This document shows, piece by piece, positions 1-8,824 of a stretch of DNA of 64,000 bases. Source of the DNA: HGW-17 sp964516435. GTDB taxonomy: Bacteria; Myxococcota_A; Polyangia; HGW-17. The notes under the pieces are model-generated. The model had not been told where the DNA came from, ran no database searches, and saw only the letters and a list, made by a program, of their open reading frames with translations. The stretch covers positions 62,001 to 126,000 of the forward strand of contig CAZEZP010000025.1 in NCBI GenBank assembly GCA_964516435.1, given 5' to 3'. The position numbers and the translations under genes are program-made. Each line of letters starts with the position of its first letter. The first letter of the stretch is position 1.

Positions 1-2
1 GC

Positions 3-194
3 CGATACATCCCCGAAAAAATGCTCTTCGATGTCCGCCTGATCGAGCGCAACCTGCGCGATGGATTCATCACCCGGAAAGAACTGGAAAAGCATCTGGA
101 ATCCCTTCCGGATGCGGCCGATTCCTGCGTTCCCCTGGACACCAGGGCGCTGGGGCTCGTACCGGATCAGAACGAAGGCGGTCAGGACGCATGA
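3..194 (+). CDS. Hypothetical protein, C-terminal fragment (63 residues visible)
   Basis: The gene enters the window from the left, so its start is not seen. The readable end is hydrophilic and mostly charged helix (many Arg, Glu, Lys, with LEKHLESLPD in the middle). There is no transmembrane segment or recognisable catalytic motif. Its stop codon overlaps the start of the DUF1844 gene in an ATGA arrangement, so the two are translationally coupled. Short charged proteins in front of DUF1844 genes occur in related bacteria (recollection, not checked). I assign no function. The reading frame is safe because of the tight coupling. Confidence 0.6.
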   Translation, partial: RYIPEKMLFDVRLIERNLRDGFITRKELEKHLESLPDAADSCVPLDTRALGLVPDQNEGGQDA

Positions 195-472
195 AGTGCA
201 ACACGGACCTCTCCGATTCCCCCATCGATTTTTCCAGTTTCGTCATTTCCCTGTCCTCTTCCGTGCTCATCTCCCTGGGGGAGATCCCGCATCCGGACAC
301 CAACGAAAAGACGGTGGACGTCTGTTTCGCCAAGCAGACCATCCAGATCCTGGAAATGCTGCAGGAAAAGACGCGGGGCAATCTCACTGAAGGCGAACAG
401 GAGCTCATCGATTCCATCCTGTTCGACCTGCGTTTCAAGTATGTCCAGTTCATAAACAAGAATCCACAATGA
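191..472 (+). CDS. DUF1844 domain-containing protein
   Basis: The 93-residue product is almost entirely a DUF1844 domain. It has the typical opening (IDFSSFVISLSSSVLISLG, residues 13-31), a short loop with PDT, then the hallmark AKQTIQILEMLQEKTRGNLT and a closing helix that ends near LRFKYVQF. The family is short, of unknown biochemical role, and common in deltaproteobacteria and myxobacteria, often next to PrmA or small housekeeping genes. The start overlaps the upstream stop codon (ATGA). The next gene, hutI, begins 23 bases downstream, so all are probably in one transcript. The family call is firm; the function is unknown. Confidence 0.9.
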   Translation: MKCNTDLSDSPIDFSSFVISLSSSVLISLGEIPHPDTNEKTVDVCFAKQTIQILEMLQEKTRGNLTEGEQELIDSILFDLRFKYVQFINKNPQ

Positions 473-495
473 CATCCATATCCTGAGGGGCAGCC

Positions 496-1947
496 ATGTT
501 CACTGCTTGCAGCATCGAAGAGGGTGGGGAACGCCTGCATTTCACCAGTTCGCGCTTCGGTGCGCATACGGAGACGGCATGGTTTCTGCGCAGGCAGGGC
601 GACTTCCTCTCGCCGCCCCTGACAGCCGCCGAAATCGCGGACCCCGAAACGCTTCACCTGCATTTTGCTGATGGTTATTCCGTAAAACTGAACGAGGCCG
701 ACCTGGACCCGCAGGGACCGCCCGAAAAAATCATCCGCAACATCGGGCAACTGCTGCGCCATGATGCGCAGGGGCGCTTTTTCGTGGAGGAGAACGCCGA
801 GATCTGGATTCGCGCGGGCCGCATCCTCGATGCCGGAAAGCGCGAAGACGTCCGCGCGCGCCGGGGATCAGCGCCGGCCAACGCGCAAATCCTCGATGCG
901 CAGGGGAGTGTCGTCTCGGCGGGCCTCGTCGATCCTCACACCCATCCCGTGTTCGCCGGCGAGCGCTCGCGGGAATTCGCCATGCGCAAGGCCGGCGCCA
1001 CCTATGCCGAAATCCAGGCGGCCGGCGGCGGCATCCTGTCCACCATGCGAGCCACCCGAGCGGCTTCCGAGGAAGAGCTCTTCACCAGCGCCGCCACCCG
1101 CCTGCGCCGCATGGCCTCCTTCGGCGCCACCTCCGTGGAGGGCAAGACTGGCTATGCGCTCGATGCCGAGGGCGAAATGCGCATGCTGCGTGTGCTGCGC
1201 CGCCTCGGCGCCCGCTGCGCCGTGGACGTCTCCCCCACCCTGCTGGCCGCGCACATCGTGCCTCCCGAATATGCCCACGACCGCGCCGCCTGGGTGGACT
1301 GCATCGTGCGCGACCTCATCCCGCAAAGCGCAGGACTCGCCACGGCCGTGGACGTCTTCTGCGAGCACAATGCCTTCACGCTGGAGGAAACCGTGCGCAT
1401 CATCGAAGCCGCCCGGACCGCCGGACTGCACGCGCGCGCCCACGCCGGCCAGTTTTCCAGCCTGGGAGCAGTGGCTGCCGCCGCCCGTCTGGGCGCGCTC
1501 AGTGTCGACCACCTCGAATGCGTCAGCGATGCGGAATTCGCGGCGCTCGAGGAGTCCCGCGCCACGGTGGCCGTGCTCCTGCCCGGCGCCGCCCTCTCCC
1601 TGGGACTGGCGCCTCCCTCCGGGCGCGCCTTCCTGGACCGCGGCATCCCGGTGGCCGTGGGCACGGATTGCAATCCCGGCACCAGCATGACCGAAAACCT
1701 GCCCCTGTGCGGCACGCTGGCCTGCATGCAGATGGGCCTGACCGTCGAGGAGACCTGGAGCGCGCTCACCCTGCACGCCGCGCGGGCGGCCGGATTCCCC
1801 GACAGGGGCGACATCCGCCCCGGCGCGCCGGCGGATCTGGTCATCTGGAATTTTTTCCACTACGGCGTGCTCGCATACCACTTCGGCGTCAGCCACGTGC
1901 GCACGCTTCTGCGCCGCGGCATCGAAGTGCAGCTTGCAACCGGATGA
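496..1947 (+). CDS. hutI: Imidazolonepropionase with an unusual N-terminal extension
   Basis: HutI opens 4-imidazolone-5-propanoate to N-formimino-L-glutamate in histidine degradation, in the cytoplasm. The metal-binding DPHTHPVFAGER stretch and the family signature AAGGGILSTMRATR are present, followed by the EGKTGY segment, a DHLE histidine region and the metal-ligand Asp in VGTDCNPGTS. Typical HutI is about 400 residues; this one is 483. HutI-like sequence only starts near residue 77 (KIIRNIGQL). The first 76 residues are an extra domain I do not recognise. The start is supported by AGGGG seven bases upstream, and the extension holds no alternative ATG. No other hut gene is nearby; the next gene is a carbamoyltransferase. 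Confidence 0.93.
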   Translation: MFTACSIEEGGERLHFTSSRFGAHTETAWFLRRQGDFLSPPLTAAEIADPETLHLHFADGYSVKLNEADLDPQGPPEKIIRNIGQLLRHDAQGRFFVEENAEIWIRAGRILDAGKREDVRARRGSAPANAQILDAQGSVVSAGLVDPHTHPVFAGERSREFAMRKAGATYAEIQAAGGGILSTMRATRAASEEELFTSAATRLRRMASFGATSVEGKTGYALDAEGEMRMLRVLRRLGARCAVDVSPTLLAAHIVPPEYAHDRAAWVDCIVRDLIPQSAGLATAVDVFCEHNAFTLEETVRIIEAARTAGLHARAHAGQFSSLGAVAAAARLGALSVDHLECVSDAEFAALEESRATVAVLLPGAALSLGLAPPSGRAFLDRGIPVAVGTDCNPGTSMTENLPLCGTLACMQMGLTVEETWSALTLHAARAAGFPDRGDIRPGAPADLVIWNFFHYGVLAYHFGVSHVRTLLRRGIEVQLATG

Positions 1948-2024
1948 CTTTTTCATATGGTGGATCAGCTGTCCCTTTTTCGACGGAGACGACAAGACAC
2001 GCAAACGAAATGGAGAAGACGGAC

Positions 2025-3233
2025 ATGAGTTCCCACGATCACGAAAAGAAATACGAAAAGACGCTCGAACTGCTCAAGAAGGTTTCAGGAAAACTGTACA
2101 ACCGCGATTACCTGCTCACCTGGGAGCAGGATCAGGACACCATCCAGGCCACCGTCGAACTGGCCCGCATGCTGTCGGAACTGCACCGCGCGGGGCGGGA
2201 TCTGCGGGTGTTCAAGTCCGGCCTGGGCGTTTCCATCTTCCGCGACAACTCCACGCGCACGCGCTTCTCCTATGCCAGTGCCACCAACATGCTGGGTCTG
2301 CAGGGCATGGATCTGGACGAAACCAAGAGCCAGATCGCCCATGGCGAAACCGTGCGCGAAACGGCGGCCATGATCTCCTTCCTCACCGAGGCAATCGGCA
2401 TCCGCGACGACATGTTCATCCACGAGGGCCACAAATACATGGTGGAAGTGGGTCGCGCCCTCGACGACGCCTTCGAGAACAAGGTGCTGGCCCAGCGCCC
2501 GGCGGTCATCAACCTGCAGTGCGACATGGACCATCCCACGCAGAGCCTGGCGGATCTCTCGCACCTGGTGGGCATGTTCGGCGGCCTGGACAAGTTGCGC
2601 GGCAAGCGCATCGCCATGACGTGGGCGTATTCGCCTTCCTACGGCAAGCCCCTCTCCGTGGCCCAGGGCATCATTGCCCTCATGACGCGCTTCGGCGCCG
2701 ACGTGGTCCTGGCGCATCCCGAAGGCTACGACGTGATGCCCGAGGTTCTCGACGTGGCCCAAAAGCACGCCCAGGCGTCCGGCGGCCGTTTCTCGCACAC
2801 CCACTCCATGGAGGAAGCCTTCCGCGATGCGGACGTGGTGTATCCCAAGAGTTGGGCGCCCATGGCCATCATGGAAGAACGTACCCGGCTCCTGCGCGCC
2901 GGCGAGGCGGCGGCCCTCAAGGAACTGGAAAAGTCCGCGCTGGCCGAAAACGCCCGCCACAAGGACTGGGAGTGCAACGAGAAGATGATGAAACTCACCC
3001 GCAACGGGGATGCCCTGTACATGCACTGCCTTCCGGCGGACATCTCCGGCGTCTCCTGCAAGGAGGGCGAGGTTTCCGCAGACGTATTCGAAAAATACCG
3101 TCTGCGCACCTACATGGAAGCCTCCTACAAGCCGTTCGTGATCGCCGCCATGATCCTGCTGACCCGCTTCGAGCGCGTGGACCACGTGGTCAAGCACCTG
3201 CTGGAAAAGGACAAGTCCCGCCATGCAGAATGA
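2025..3233 (+). CDS. ygeW: YgeW-type knotted carbamoyltransferase
   Basis: This 402-residue protein closely resembles E. coli YgeW, a trefoil-knotted aspartate/ornithine carbamoyltransferase relative of unknown substrate linked to purine or nitrogen catabolism. Visible signatures are the phosphate-loop motif FRDNSTRTRFSYASA, the HPTQ-type carbamoyl-phosphate site (DHPTQSLADL), the YgeW-specific TWAYSPSYGKPLSV and the closing MHCLPADISGVSC. The start at 2025 is chosen because GGAG lies nine bases before it; an in-frame ATG at 2010 has no ribosome site. The last 11 bases overlap prmA. Pairing with hutI suggests a role in salvaging carbon and nitrogen from ring-containing compounds, but that is inference. 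Confidence 0.9.
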   Translation: MSSHDHEKKYEKTLELLKKVSGKLYNRDYLLTWEQDQDTIQATVELARMLSELHRAGRDLRVFKSGLGVSIFRDNSTRTRFSYASATNMLGLQGMDLDETKSQIAHGETVRETAAMISFLTEAIGIRDDMFIHEGHKYMVEVGRALDDAFENKVLAQRPAVINLQCDMDHPTQSLADLSHLVGMFGGLDKLRGKRIAMTWAYSPSYGKPLSVAQGIIALMTRFGADVVLAHPEGYDVMPEVLDVAQKHAQASGGRFSHTHSMEEAFRDADVVYPKSWAPMAIMEERTRLLRAGEAAALKELEKSALAENARHKDWECNEKMMKLTRNGDALYMHCLPADISGVSCKEGEVSADVFEKYRLRTYMEASYKPFVIAAMILLTRFERVDHVVKHLLEKDKSRHAE

Positions 3234-4119
3234 GTGGGTGGAAGTCTCGCTGGCCGTGGACGCCGGCATGGAAGACGAGGCCGCCGCCCTGTTCGTCTGG
3301 GCCGGGGCCACGGGCGTGGAGGTGCGCGACGCCTCCACCCTGTCCGCGGAATCCGGCTCCCGGGTGCGCGTGGTGGCCTATGTGGAGCGCGGCGCCGAGA
3401 CGGCCTTCGTGAACCGCCTCGAGCCCGTGCTCTCCACGGTGCTGGACGTGCCGGAGGAATCCGTGCCCGAGTTGTTCCGCTTCATACCCGTCACGCGGCA
3501 GGAATGGAACGAGTTCTGGAAGAAGACCTTCGACGTGCAGCGCATCGGGCGCTTCGTGGTGCGTCCCTCCTGGAAGGAAGTCGCGCCGGCTCCCGGCGAA
3601 ACCGTGTTCGTCATCGACCCCGGCATGGCGTTCGGCACCGGCCTGCACGCCACCACGCGCATGGTCCTGCGCGCGCTCGAGCGCCTGCACGCCTCCGGCT
3701 TTTCCTGCACGAACGTGCTGGACATGGGCACGGGCACGGGAATTCTTTCCATGGCCTGCGCGGTTCTGTATCCGGACGCCGTGCTGGACGCGGTGGACAA
3801 CGACCCGGATGCCGTGGAGACCGCCCTGGAAGTGGTGCAGAACAACGGCCTTTCCGCCCGCATCCGCGTATCGCAGTCCTGGCAGGAGCGCCCCGTGGAT
3901 TTGATTCTGGCCAACATCCAGCGCGATGTGCTCCTGGAACTGAATCCGCTCTTCGCGCGCCATCTGGTGCCCGGCGGACGCATGGTGTTTTCTGGCATCC
4001 TGGAGGATCAGGCCGCCGAAATCATCGAAAAGACCGCCCTGCCGCTCGTGGACCAGGACGCCGAGGATGAATGGCGGCTGCTGGTGTTCGAAAAACCCGC
4101 ACGGGAAGGTGACGCATGA
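3223..4119 (+). CDS. prmA: Ribosomal protein L11 methyltransferase
   Basis: PrmA trimethylates ribosomal protein L11 using S-adenosylmethionine. The 298-residue length is normal. The N-terminal half carries the substrate-binding domain. The catalytic half has the diagnostic DPGMAFGTGLHATTRM, SAM motif I as VLDMGTGTGILSM, the acidic VDNDPDA and the family motif ILANIQRDVL (usually NIL). Translation starts inside the end of the ygeW-like gene and stops with an ATGA overlap on the following lipoprotein gene, so it is embedded in the operon. It is the least accessory gene in this run and anchors the region as chromosomal. Confidence 0.95.
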   Translation: MQNEWVEVSLAVDAGMEDEAAALFVWAGATGVEVRDASTLSAESGSRVRVVAYVERGAETAFVNRLEPVLSTVLDVPEESVPELFRFIPVTRQEWNEFWKKTFDVQRIGRFVVRPSWKEVAPAPGETVFVIDPGMAFGTGLHATTRMVLRALERLHASGFSCTNVLDMGTGTGILSMACAVLYPDAVLDAVDNDPDAVETALEVVQNNGLSARIRVSQSWQERPVDLILANIQRDVLLELNPLFARHLVPGGRMVFSGILEDQAAEIIEKTALPLVDQDAEDEWRLLVFEKPAREGDA

Positions 4120-4601
4120 ATCACGCAATCCATCGGATCCGGTTTTTCGCGGCATTTGCATTCATGGCCATGGCCGCCTGCAGTTCGCCCAAGTACATCC
4201 CGGGCACCCAGATTCCCGCCACGCGCGCGAACCGCGAAATCATCGACGTGGTGGAAGCCTACCGGCACAGCCTGATGGCCATGGATGTCGAGGCGTTCAT
4301 CAAACTGATCCATCCCAAATACCACCAGCCGCAAACCACCGCCGACAGCAAGGCCTACGACTACAAAGGCCTGGTGGAGAACGCCCGCAAGCGCTTCGCC
4401 CAGTTGCGCTCCGTGCGCCTGGAGATCCAGTACCGCCGCATCCAGTGGGAATCCCCCGAGCGCGTCTCGGTGGAGGTCTACCTCGACGGTTCCTTCCAGA
4501 TCGAGGCCGCCGAGGAGACCCGCTGGGAGAAAAAGACCGACTACATGCGCCTGACCCTCGAAAAATACGAGGACAAATGGCTCTTCATCGCCGGCATGTA
4601 A
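4116..4601 (+). CDS. Small predicted lipoprotein, possibly NTF2-like
   Basis: The 161-residue product starts with a basic N-terminus, a hydrophobic segment and a lipobox ending MAAC at residue 22, so it should be a lipoprotein anchored in the cell envelope. The mature part begins with a DVVEAYRHSLMAMDVEAFIKL helix, then alternating beta strands with Arg and Glu, and ends in WLFIAGM. This order of helices and a curved sheet resembles NTF2/SnoaL-like folds, which is an inference from the pattern only. It overlaps the prmA stop codon by four bases and is the last gene before an AT-rich gap where the island begins. Confidence 0.75.
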   Translation: MNHAIHRIRFFAAFAFMAMAACSSPKYIPGTQIPATRANREIIDVVEAYRHSLMAMDVEAFIKLIHPKYHQPQTTADSKAYDYKGLVENARKRFAQLRSVRLEIQYRRIQWESPERVSVEVYLDGSFQIEAAEETRWEKKTDYMRLTLEKYEDKWLFIAGM

Positions 4602-4945
4602 TTTTTCCACATGCGGGTCATCCTGCATGCAATCTCTTCTAATATAATCTCTCTGCAACAATTGCATTTTTTAGAATGAAATCTTGCTTATATTTTTTGA
4701 TGCACTCAACCCCCTTTTCATTGAATTGAAGTGAATTTAAATATAGCAAAAAACCTATTGGAAATCAATTTAATTTTTAAATTTATCATTTAAATTTCCA
4801 AAATACGATTTTATTTCATATGTCGCATAAAAAAATACAAATAGAGTTGACTTATCCATCGAGTTCTGCAATCATGCATTTCATCGATAATCTGAACTTC
4901 GGCGTGTTTCCCCATTCCGAAGCGTCAGAAATAATGGAGGTCTCC
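4602..4945. other. AT-rich intergenic region at the left edge of the accessory island
   Basis: This stretch is abruptly AT-rich compared with the genes to its left and lacks a clear gene. A perfect TATAAT lies at 4643-4648 without a matching -35. A weaker pair, TTGAAT at 4721 and TATAGC at 4742 (15-base spacer), could serve the sigma-like gene. The frame of that gene is open back to an ATG at 4820, but no ribosome site precedes it, so 4820-4945 may be leader or a 42-residue extension. No repeat, integrase or attachment site is visible here. Confidence 0.4.
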
Positions 4946-5746
4946 ATGGATCTGCTCGAAGCCGTGCGCATACTGGCCATCCCTCGACATCCCCAATCCA
5001 ATGCGGCGGGCTGCCTCATATTAGGCTTATGTAAAAATCGAGCAAAAATATACATTCGAAAATGGCATATGGAGACAGATATTAAATTTAATGATACAGA
5101 GAAAGAAGACATCGCAAGTGAAGTCTTCTTCAAGGTCCTTGAACATGCCCGAGGCGGCACGTTTTCCTCCATGGAAACAGCCTCTTCCGTGGAAGCCTAC
5201 ATTACGCAGATGGTGCACAATCGCGTCGCGGATGAACTATCAAAAATCATGCAGACGAAAATCCTCCACATCATCGGTAAATCCGAGTGGGAAAAATTTG
5301 GCCCCCGCAAAGGCGACATTCGCGACATGAAACTCCCTCCCCTTGAATACTTGAATGGAGGGGATGCCATATTCTACATTGGACATTTTTATGACTGTCT
5401 CCAGCAACTGGCTCGCTCTTCCAACGAGATGCACCAGCGGATTCAAATCTTCATGGCTTACTACCAATTTTCCACGCATGCTTCGCATCCTTCGAGCATG
5501 GATGGAATCATCCAGCACTATTTCCATGTTTCCCGCGACACTCAACCCGAAGAATGGAAACGTTGCCAGGACCGGGTGAGCCAATGGATGAGCCGTGTGC
5601 GAAAATCCCTGGAAAAATGTTTCGACGAGAAGATGCAGAAAGGCCAGTTCCACCCGGAAGAGCGCGCCGACATGCAGGAACTTCTGGAACGCCTGATGAA
5701 AAAACAGCGGTCCCGCCCGTCAGAAAGCCCGGATGAATCCGTGTAA
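4946..5746 (+). CDS. Sigma-70-family-like (ECF-like) transcription factor
   Basis: The part resembling sigma region 2 runs from LLEAVRIL through an acidic EKEDIASEVFFKVLEHA helix to SVEAYITQMVHNRVADELSK, the usual place for DNA melting and -10 recognition. The C-terminal third, ending in EEWKRCQDRVSQWMSRVRK, sits where region 4 would bind the -35 but is diverged. The start at 4946 is chosen because GGAGG lies five bases upstream; the frame stays open to 4820 without a ribosome site. It heads the island and precedes two genes with short gaps, so it may control island genes. Identity rests on pattern, so the call is tentative. No anti-sigma gene is adjacent. Confidence 0.5.
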   Translation: MDLLEAVRILAIPRHPQSNAAGCLILGLCKNRAKIYIRKWHMETDIKFNDTEKEDIASEVFFKVLEHARGGTFSSMETASSVEAYITQMVHNRVADELSKIMQTKILHIIGKSEWEKFGPRKGDIRDMKLPPLEYLNGGDAIFYIGHFYDCLQQLARSSNEMHQRIQIFMAYYQFSTHASHPSSMDGIIQHYFHVSRDTQPEEWKRCQDRVSQWMSRVRKSLEKCFDEKMQKGQFHPEERADMQELLERLMKKQRSRPSESPDESV

Positions 5747-5764
5747 ACGGCAGGAGGTGTTCTC

Positions 5765-6763
5765 ATGAATCTCAATCTCATGGAATCCATTCGAGCGGCC
5801 CTGGGTCTTTCGCCAGATGCCCCCATCGAAGAAATCGCCCGAATTTCCCTTCCCCCCCTTCCCGTGCATCAGGGAGCGCAAGCCGCCCGGAAAGAAGATA
5901 TCCATGCCATCTGGGCGGATGCAGAAGTCGAGGAAATGGCGCGACTGCACGATCTGGTCTTTTATCGAGCCAGCCGGTATCCCCTCATATTTATCATGGG
6001 TCCCCATTCACTTCTGCAGCCGGTCCCCAATACCCTGAATTTGGAAGAGGGCGGAGCTCCTATTACCGTATGGAATCTCCTGCCAGACCGGCAAGACCGG
6101 GTGCTACCCATTACCACGCCACAGGGAAATCTCGTCGTGGCATCGGAACCGGATGAACCGGAAATCATCTTCTTCCGGATACCGATGCCCCCCATCGACA
6201 TCCGGAACCTGCTGCACATGCATCCCGGCGAACCCTGGATCCACGACGAAACCGAGCGGATTCTTTCCTCGGCGGATCCGTTTCGCGAACACTTGGCCCT
6301 GGGCATGCTCGCCCGCCTGTGGGTACCCGGCAGCAAAGAATCCAAACAGCGACTGGTACAGGCCCTGCTGTCCGGCGGCCAAAACCCCATCGTGCAAGCT
6401 CTGCAGGAATACGCCGAGCGAATCGACGCTTCCGGGAAGATCCAGTTAACTGGAGAAATCCAGACGCGCGCTACCGCTCTCCAGTCGAGACTCCAGAATT
6501 GGTCGGATGACACCTTTTCCATGACATCCGCCCAAAAAATGGAACATGCCGACCATCTGCGCCTGCTGCGCGATGACCTCGCCTGCCTGGAGGAAGTGTT
6601 GCGTACCTGCGGCCATGACATGCAGTCCCTGCAGGCCCACCTGCGCACTCTGGACGTCGAGGCAGAATCCAAACTCTTCCTGCTTTCGGATGCCGGCTCG
6701 CGCAACCCCCGGCGCCTTTCGGCCGTGCACTGGATATTCCCGGATGCCTGGTGGGGAATCTGA
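5765..6763 (+). CDS. Hypothetical protein between the sigma-like and Lon-like genes
   Basis: I do not recognise this 332-residue protein. The N-terminal half is mixed alpha/beta with strands such as YPLIFIMG and EIIFFRIPM. The second half is almost wholly helical with heptad-like Leu spacing (HADHLRLLRDDLACLEEVL) and may form a coiled coil. There is no signal peptide or membrane segment, so it is probably cytoplasmic. AGGAGGTG seven bases upstream gives a strong start. It lies 18 bases after the sigma-like gene and three bases before the Lon-like gene, so the three are probably one operon and could act together, for example as regulator, adaptor and protease. Confidence 0.7.
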   Translation: MNLNLMESIRAALGLSPDAPIEEIARISLPPLPVHQGAQAARKEDIHAIWADAEVEEMARLHDLVFYRASRYPLIFIMGPHSLLQPVPNTLNLEEGGAPITVWNLLPDRQDRVLPITTPQGNLVVASEPDEPEIIFFRIPMPPIDIRNLLHMHPGEPWIHDETERILSSADPFREHLALGMLARLWVPGSKESKQRLVQALLSGGQNPIVQALQEYAERIDASGKIQLTGEIQTRATALQSRLQNWSDDTFSMTSAQKMEHADHLRLLRDDLACLEEVLRTCGHDMQSLQAHLRTLDVEAESKLFLLSDAGSRNPRRLSAVHWIFPDAWWGI

Positions 6764-6766
6764 TTC

Positions 6767-8608
6767 ATGTCTGGCAAATCCGATACGATTGCCGACCTTC
6801 TCCAACGGGAACGAACCGGCAACTTGGACCCCGTTGCACGCAACCGCCTGCGCAGGGCCCGCCGCTTTCCCTGGTGCCAGATTCCGGATTCCAGTTCTGA
6901 CGACCGCCAGAATCCGCCGCCATTCCTCCCCGAGCCCGGCATGACGCTTCTGGTGGCCGTGGATGCAGACCAATCCCATCTGTACGCGGCCCACCATGGA
7001 AAACGCCGCAACGAAAGCTCGCCCCTTCCCCTCTCCACATCCCTGCAGGAACTCGTGCAGTGCATCTGGCACACGGTGGATTTCTTTCTGCCGCTTTCCG
7101 CCGTCTTGCCCTCCCATCCCCAGTTGCAGGTGGAATCCGTCTGGGGCGCGCCGGCCCCCCTCCTCGATGGCGATTCCTTTGGCCTGGCCCTGGCGCTGGG
7201 CACCGTCTCCCAGCGGCTGAACCTGCCGCTGCCCGCCGATCTGTGTGCGCTGGCCACCGTGGATGAAAAAGGACGAACCGGTCCCGTAAATGCCTTCGAA
7301 TCCAAACTCGACGGCATCGCCGCCAACGCGCCCGCCGTCTGTCGCGTGCTGGTTTCCTCCCAGCAACTGCCTGCTTTCGAAAACTGGCTTTCTTCCGCGC
7401 CGCGGAGGCTGGATGCAATTCCAGTGGATTCCCTCCAGAAGGCCATCGCCATCGCCTTTCCCGATCCCTTTACGCCCCTGCAATCCTTCTGGGAATCCAA
7501 TCCGGCGCAGGCCCGCCGCCAACTTCGCCATCTCTTCGAGGCGTGCCTGACACGCAAAAATCTTTTCCTGGAGTGGTCCCAGGTGGCCCGCACGGCGGAA
7601 ATTCTGATGGAAATCCCGGCCATTGCGAACCATCCCGAGGAAGAAGAGCGCGCCCATTTCGTGCGGCAGGTAGCCCGCCGGCATGCCGGCGATGAAAACT
7701 GCATCCTGCCATGGCTGCATCACCCCATGAAATTGCCTCGCCCCATTCGATTGCAATGGATGTCTCACACATTGCAATCCATTGCGGATAGTCATCTGGA
7801 ATACCCCGAATATAAAAAAAGTTTGCAGATGCATATCCGCAAAGCCGAACGCCATCTGGCCTCCCCGCGCGAATCCAGCGAATGCGACTGGATACTGCGC
7901 GGCGCCATGGGCCGCGCCTGGGCCGCCTGCCACGAGTTCGAGGCCGCTGAACGCCTGCTCTCCCAGACCGTGGCCGGCTGGTTCTCACTCCTGCGCGAAC
8001 CCGATGCGAGTATTCCCCTTTGCGAGTGGTTGCGCGTGCTGGCACTTTTGAAACGCAAAGCAAAACTGTTTACCGCTATTGATTGTTTTGCAGAAAAAAT
8101 TATTTTACACCCCAACACATCCCCCGTCTCGTGCGCCTATCTGCATCTGGCCTGCGGGCGCGCCTTGTGCCTGGTGAACGAACATCACCTCGCGCTGGAT
8201 TGGTTCGATTCCCCACGGGTCGCCTGGGCCGTCTCCCCTCTCGAAGTCCAGGCCTCGCGCCTGCGCTGGAAAGCCCGGGCCGCCGAAGCCGCATCGCTTC
8301 CGGATACCGCCCGGGCCGCCCGCCACGAACTGGATGTGCTTGGTTCCCTCGAGCACGACATCATCAACGTCATGCACCTTCTGGCCCGGCTCGACGCAGC
8401 CCTGCATGCCGGCAGCCAACCCATCCCCGGCCAGTCGTCCGCAAGTTCCCGGCAAGGAGCCAGAAGGCAAAACGGAGAAAGCCCCGACATCCTGCTCGAT
8501 GCCTTATCCGCCAGTTCCCAGGGCGCCGAAATCCAGCGTCAACTCGCCTACGCCCGCCTGCATTCCCTCCCCCCCGCCTCGACTCTCGCCATCCACTATC
8601 GCTATTGA
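6767..8608 (+). CDS. Lon-type (S16-like) Ser-Lys peptidase domain with helical repeats, no ATPase
   Basis: The protein has 613 residues. Residues 60-225 fit a Lon protease C-terminal fold: DGDSFGLALAL supplies a candidate nucleophile S137 and FESKLDG supplies K180. Their spacing is 43 residues, the same as S679-K722 in E. coli Lon. No AAA+ Walker motifs or Lon substrate domain are present. Residues 240-600 are helix after helix with TPR-like features, probably for protein binding. No signal peptide is seen. A second protein with the same architecture and the same residue numbers lies at 46796-48604. A likely role is signal- or partner-controlled cleavage of a specific target; the target is unknown. 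Confidence 0.75.
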   Translation: MSGKSDTIADLLQRERTGNLDPVARNRLRRARRFPWCQIPDSSSDDRQNPPPFLPEPGMTLLVAVDADQSHLYAAHHGKRRNESSPLPLSTSLQELVQCIWHTVDFFLPLSAVLPSHPQLQVESVWGAPAPLLDGDSFGLALALGTVSQRLNLPLPADLCALATVDEKGRTGPVNAFESKLDGIAANAPAVCRVLVSSQQLPAFENWLSSAPRRLDAIPVDSLQKAIAIAFPDPFTPLQSFWESNPAQARRQLRHLFEACLTRKNLFLEWSQVARTAEILMEIPAIANHPEEEERAHFVRQVARRHAGDENCILPWLHHPMKLPRPIRLQWMSHTLQSIADSHLEYPEYKKSLQMHIRKAERHLASPRESSECDWILRGAMGRAWAACHEFEAAERLLSQTVAGWFSLLREPDASIPLCEWLRVLALLKRKAKLFTAIDCFAEKIILHPNTSPVSCAYLHLACGRALCLVNEHHLALDWFDSPRVAWAVSPLEVQASRLRWKARAAEAASLPDTARAARHELDVLGSLEHDIINVMHLLARLDAALHAGSQPIPGQSSASSRQGARRQNGESPDILLDALSASSQGAEIQRQLAYARLHSLPPASTLAIHYRY

Positions 8609-8727
8609 ATCTTAGAACTTTAAAGCAAACAAATGATGCCAGTCCAAGATTTTTCCATCCAATTCGCCCTGCGCCCCCTCTCTGTTCGAACCCGATATCA
8701 CTATCGCTATCAACGAAGATTTTTTGA

Positions 8728-8755
8728 TTGACTTCATGAAAGTTTTTCCTATCAT
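8728..8755 (+). promoter_or_regulatory. Probable sigma-70-type promoter for the LVIVD lipoprotein genes
   Basis: TTGACT at 8728-8733 and TATCAT at 8750-8755 are separated by 16 bases. They lie about 70 bases before the first lipoprotein start in an otherwise non-coding AT-rich gap. Confidence 0.55.
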
Positions 8756-8824
8756 GCAAAAAAGAGTGATTGCAGATTCCTTTAGGCTTTTTCCATGAAG
8801 CCCGCCAAAATCCCAAGGTGCAAC

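Noticed and set aside
868..2004. Minus-strand frame opposite hutI
   Set aside because: Gly/His/Ala-rich antisense composition with no family resemblance; hutI motifs are unambiguous on the plus strand.
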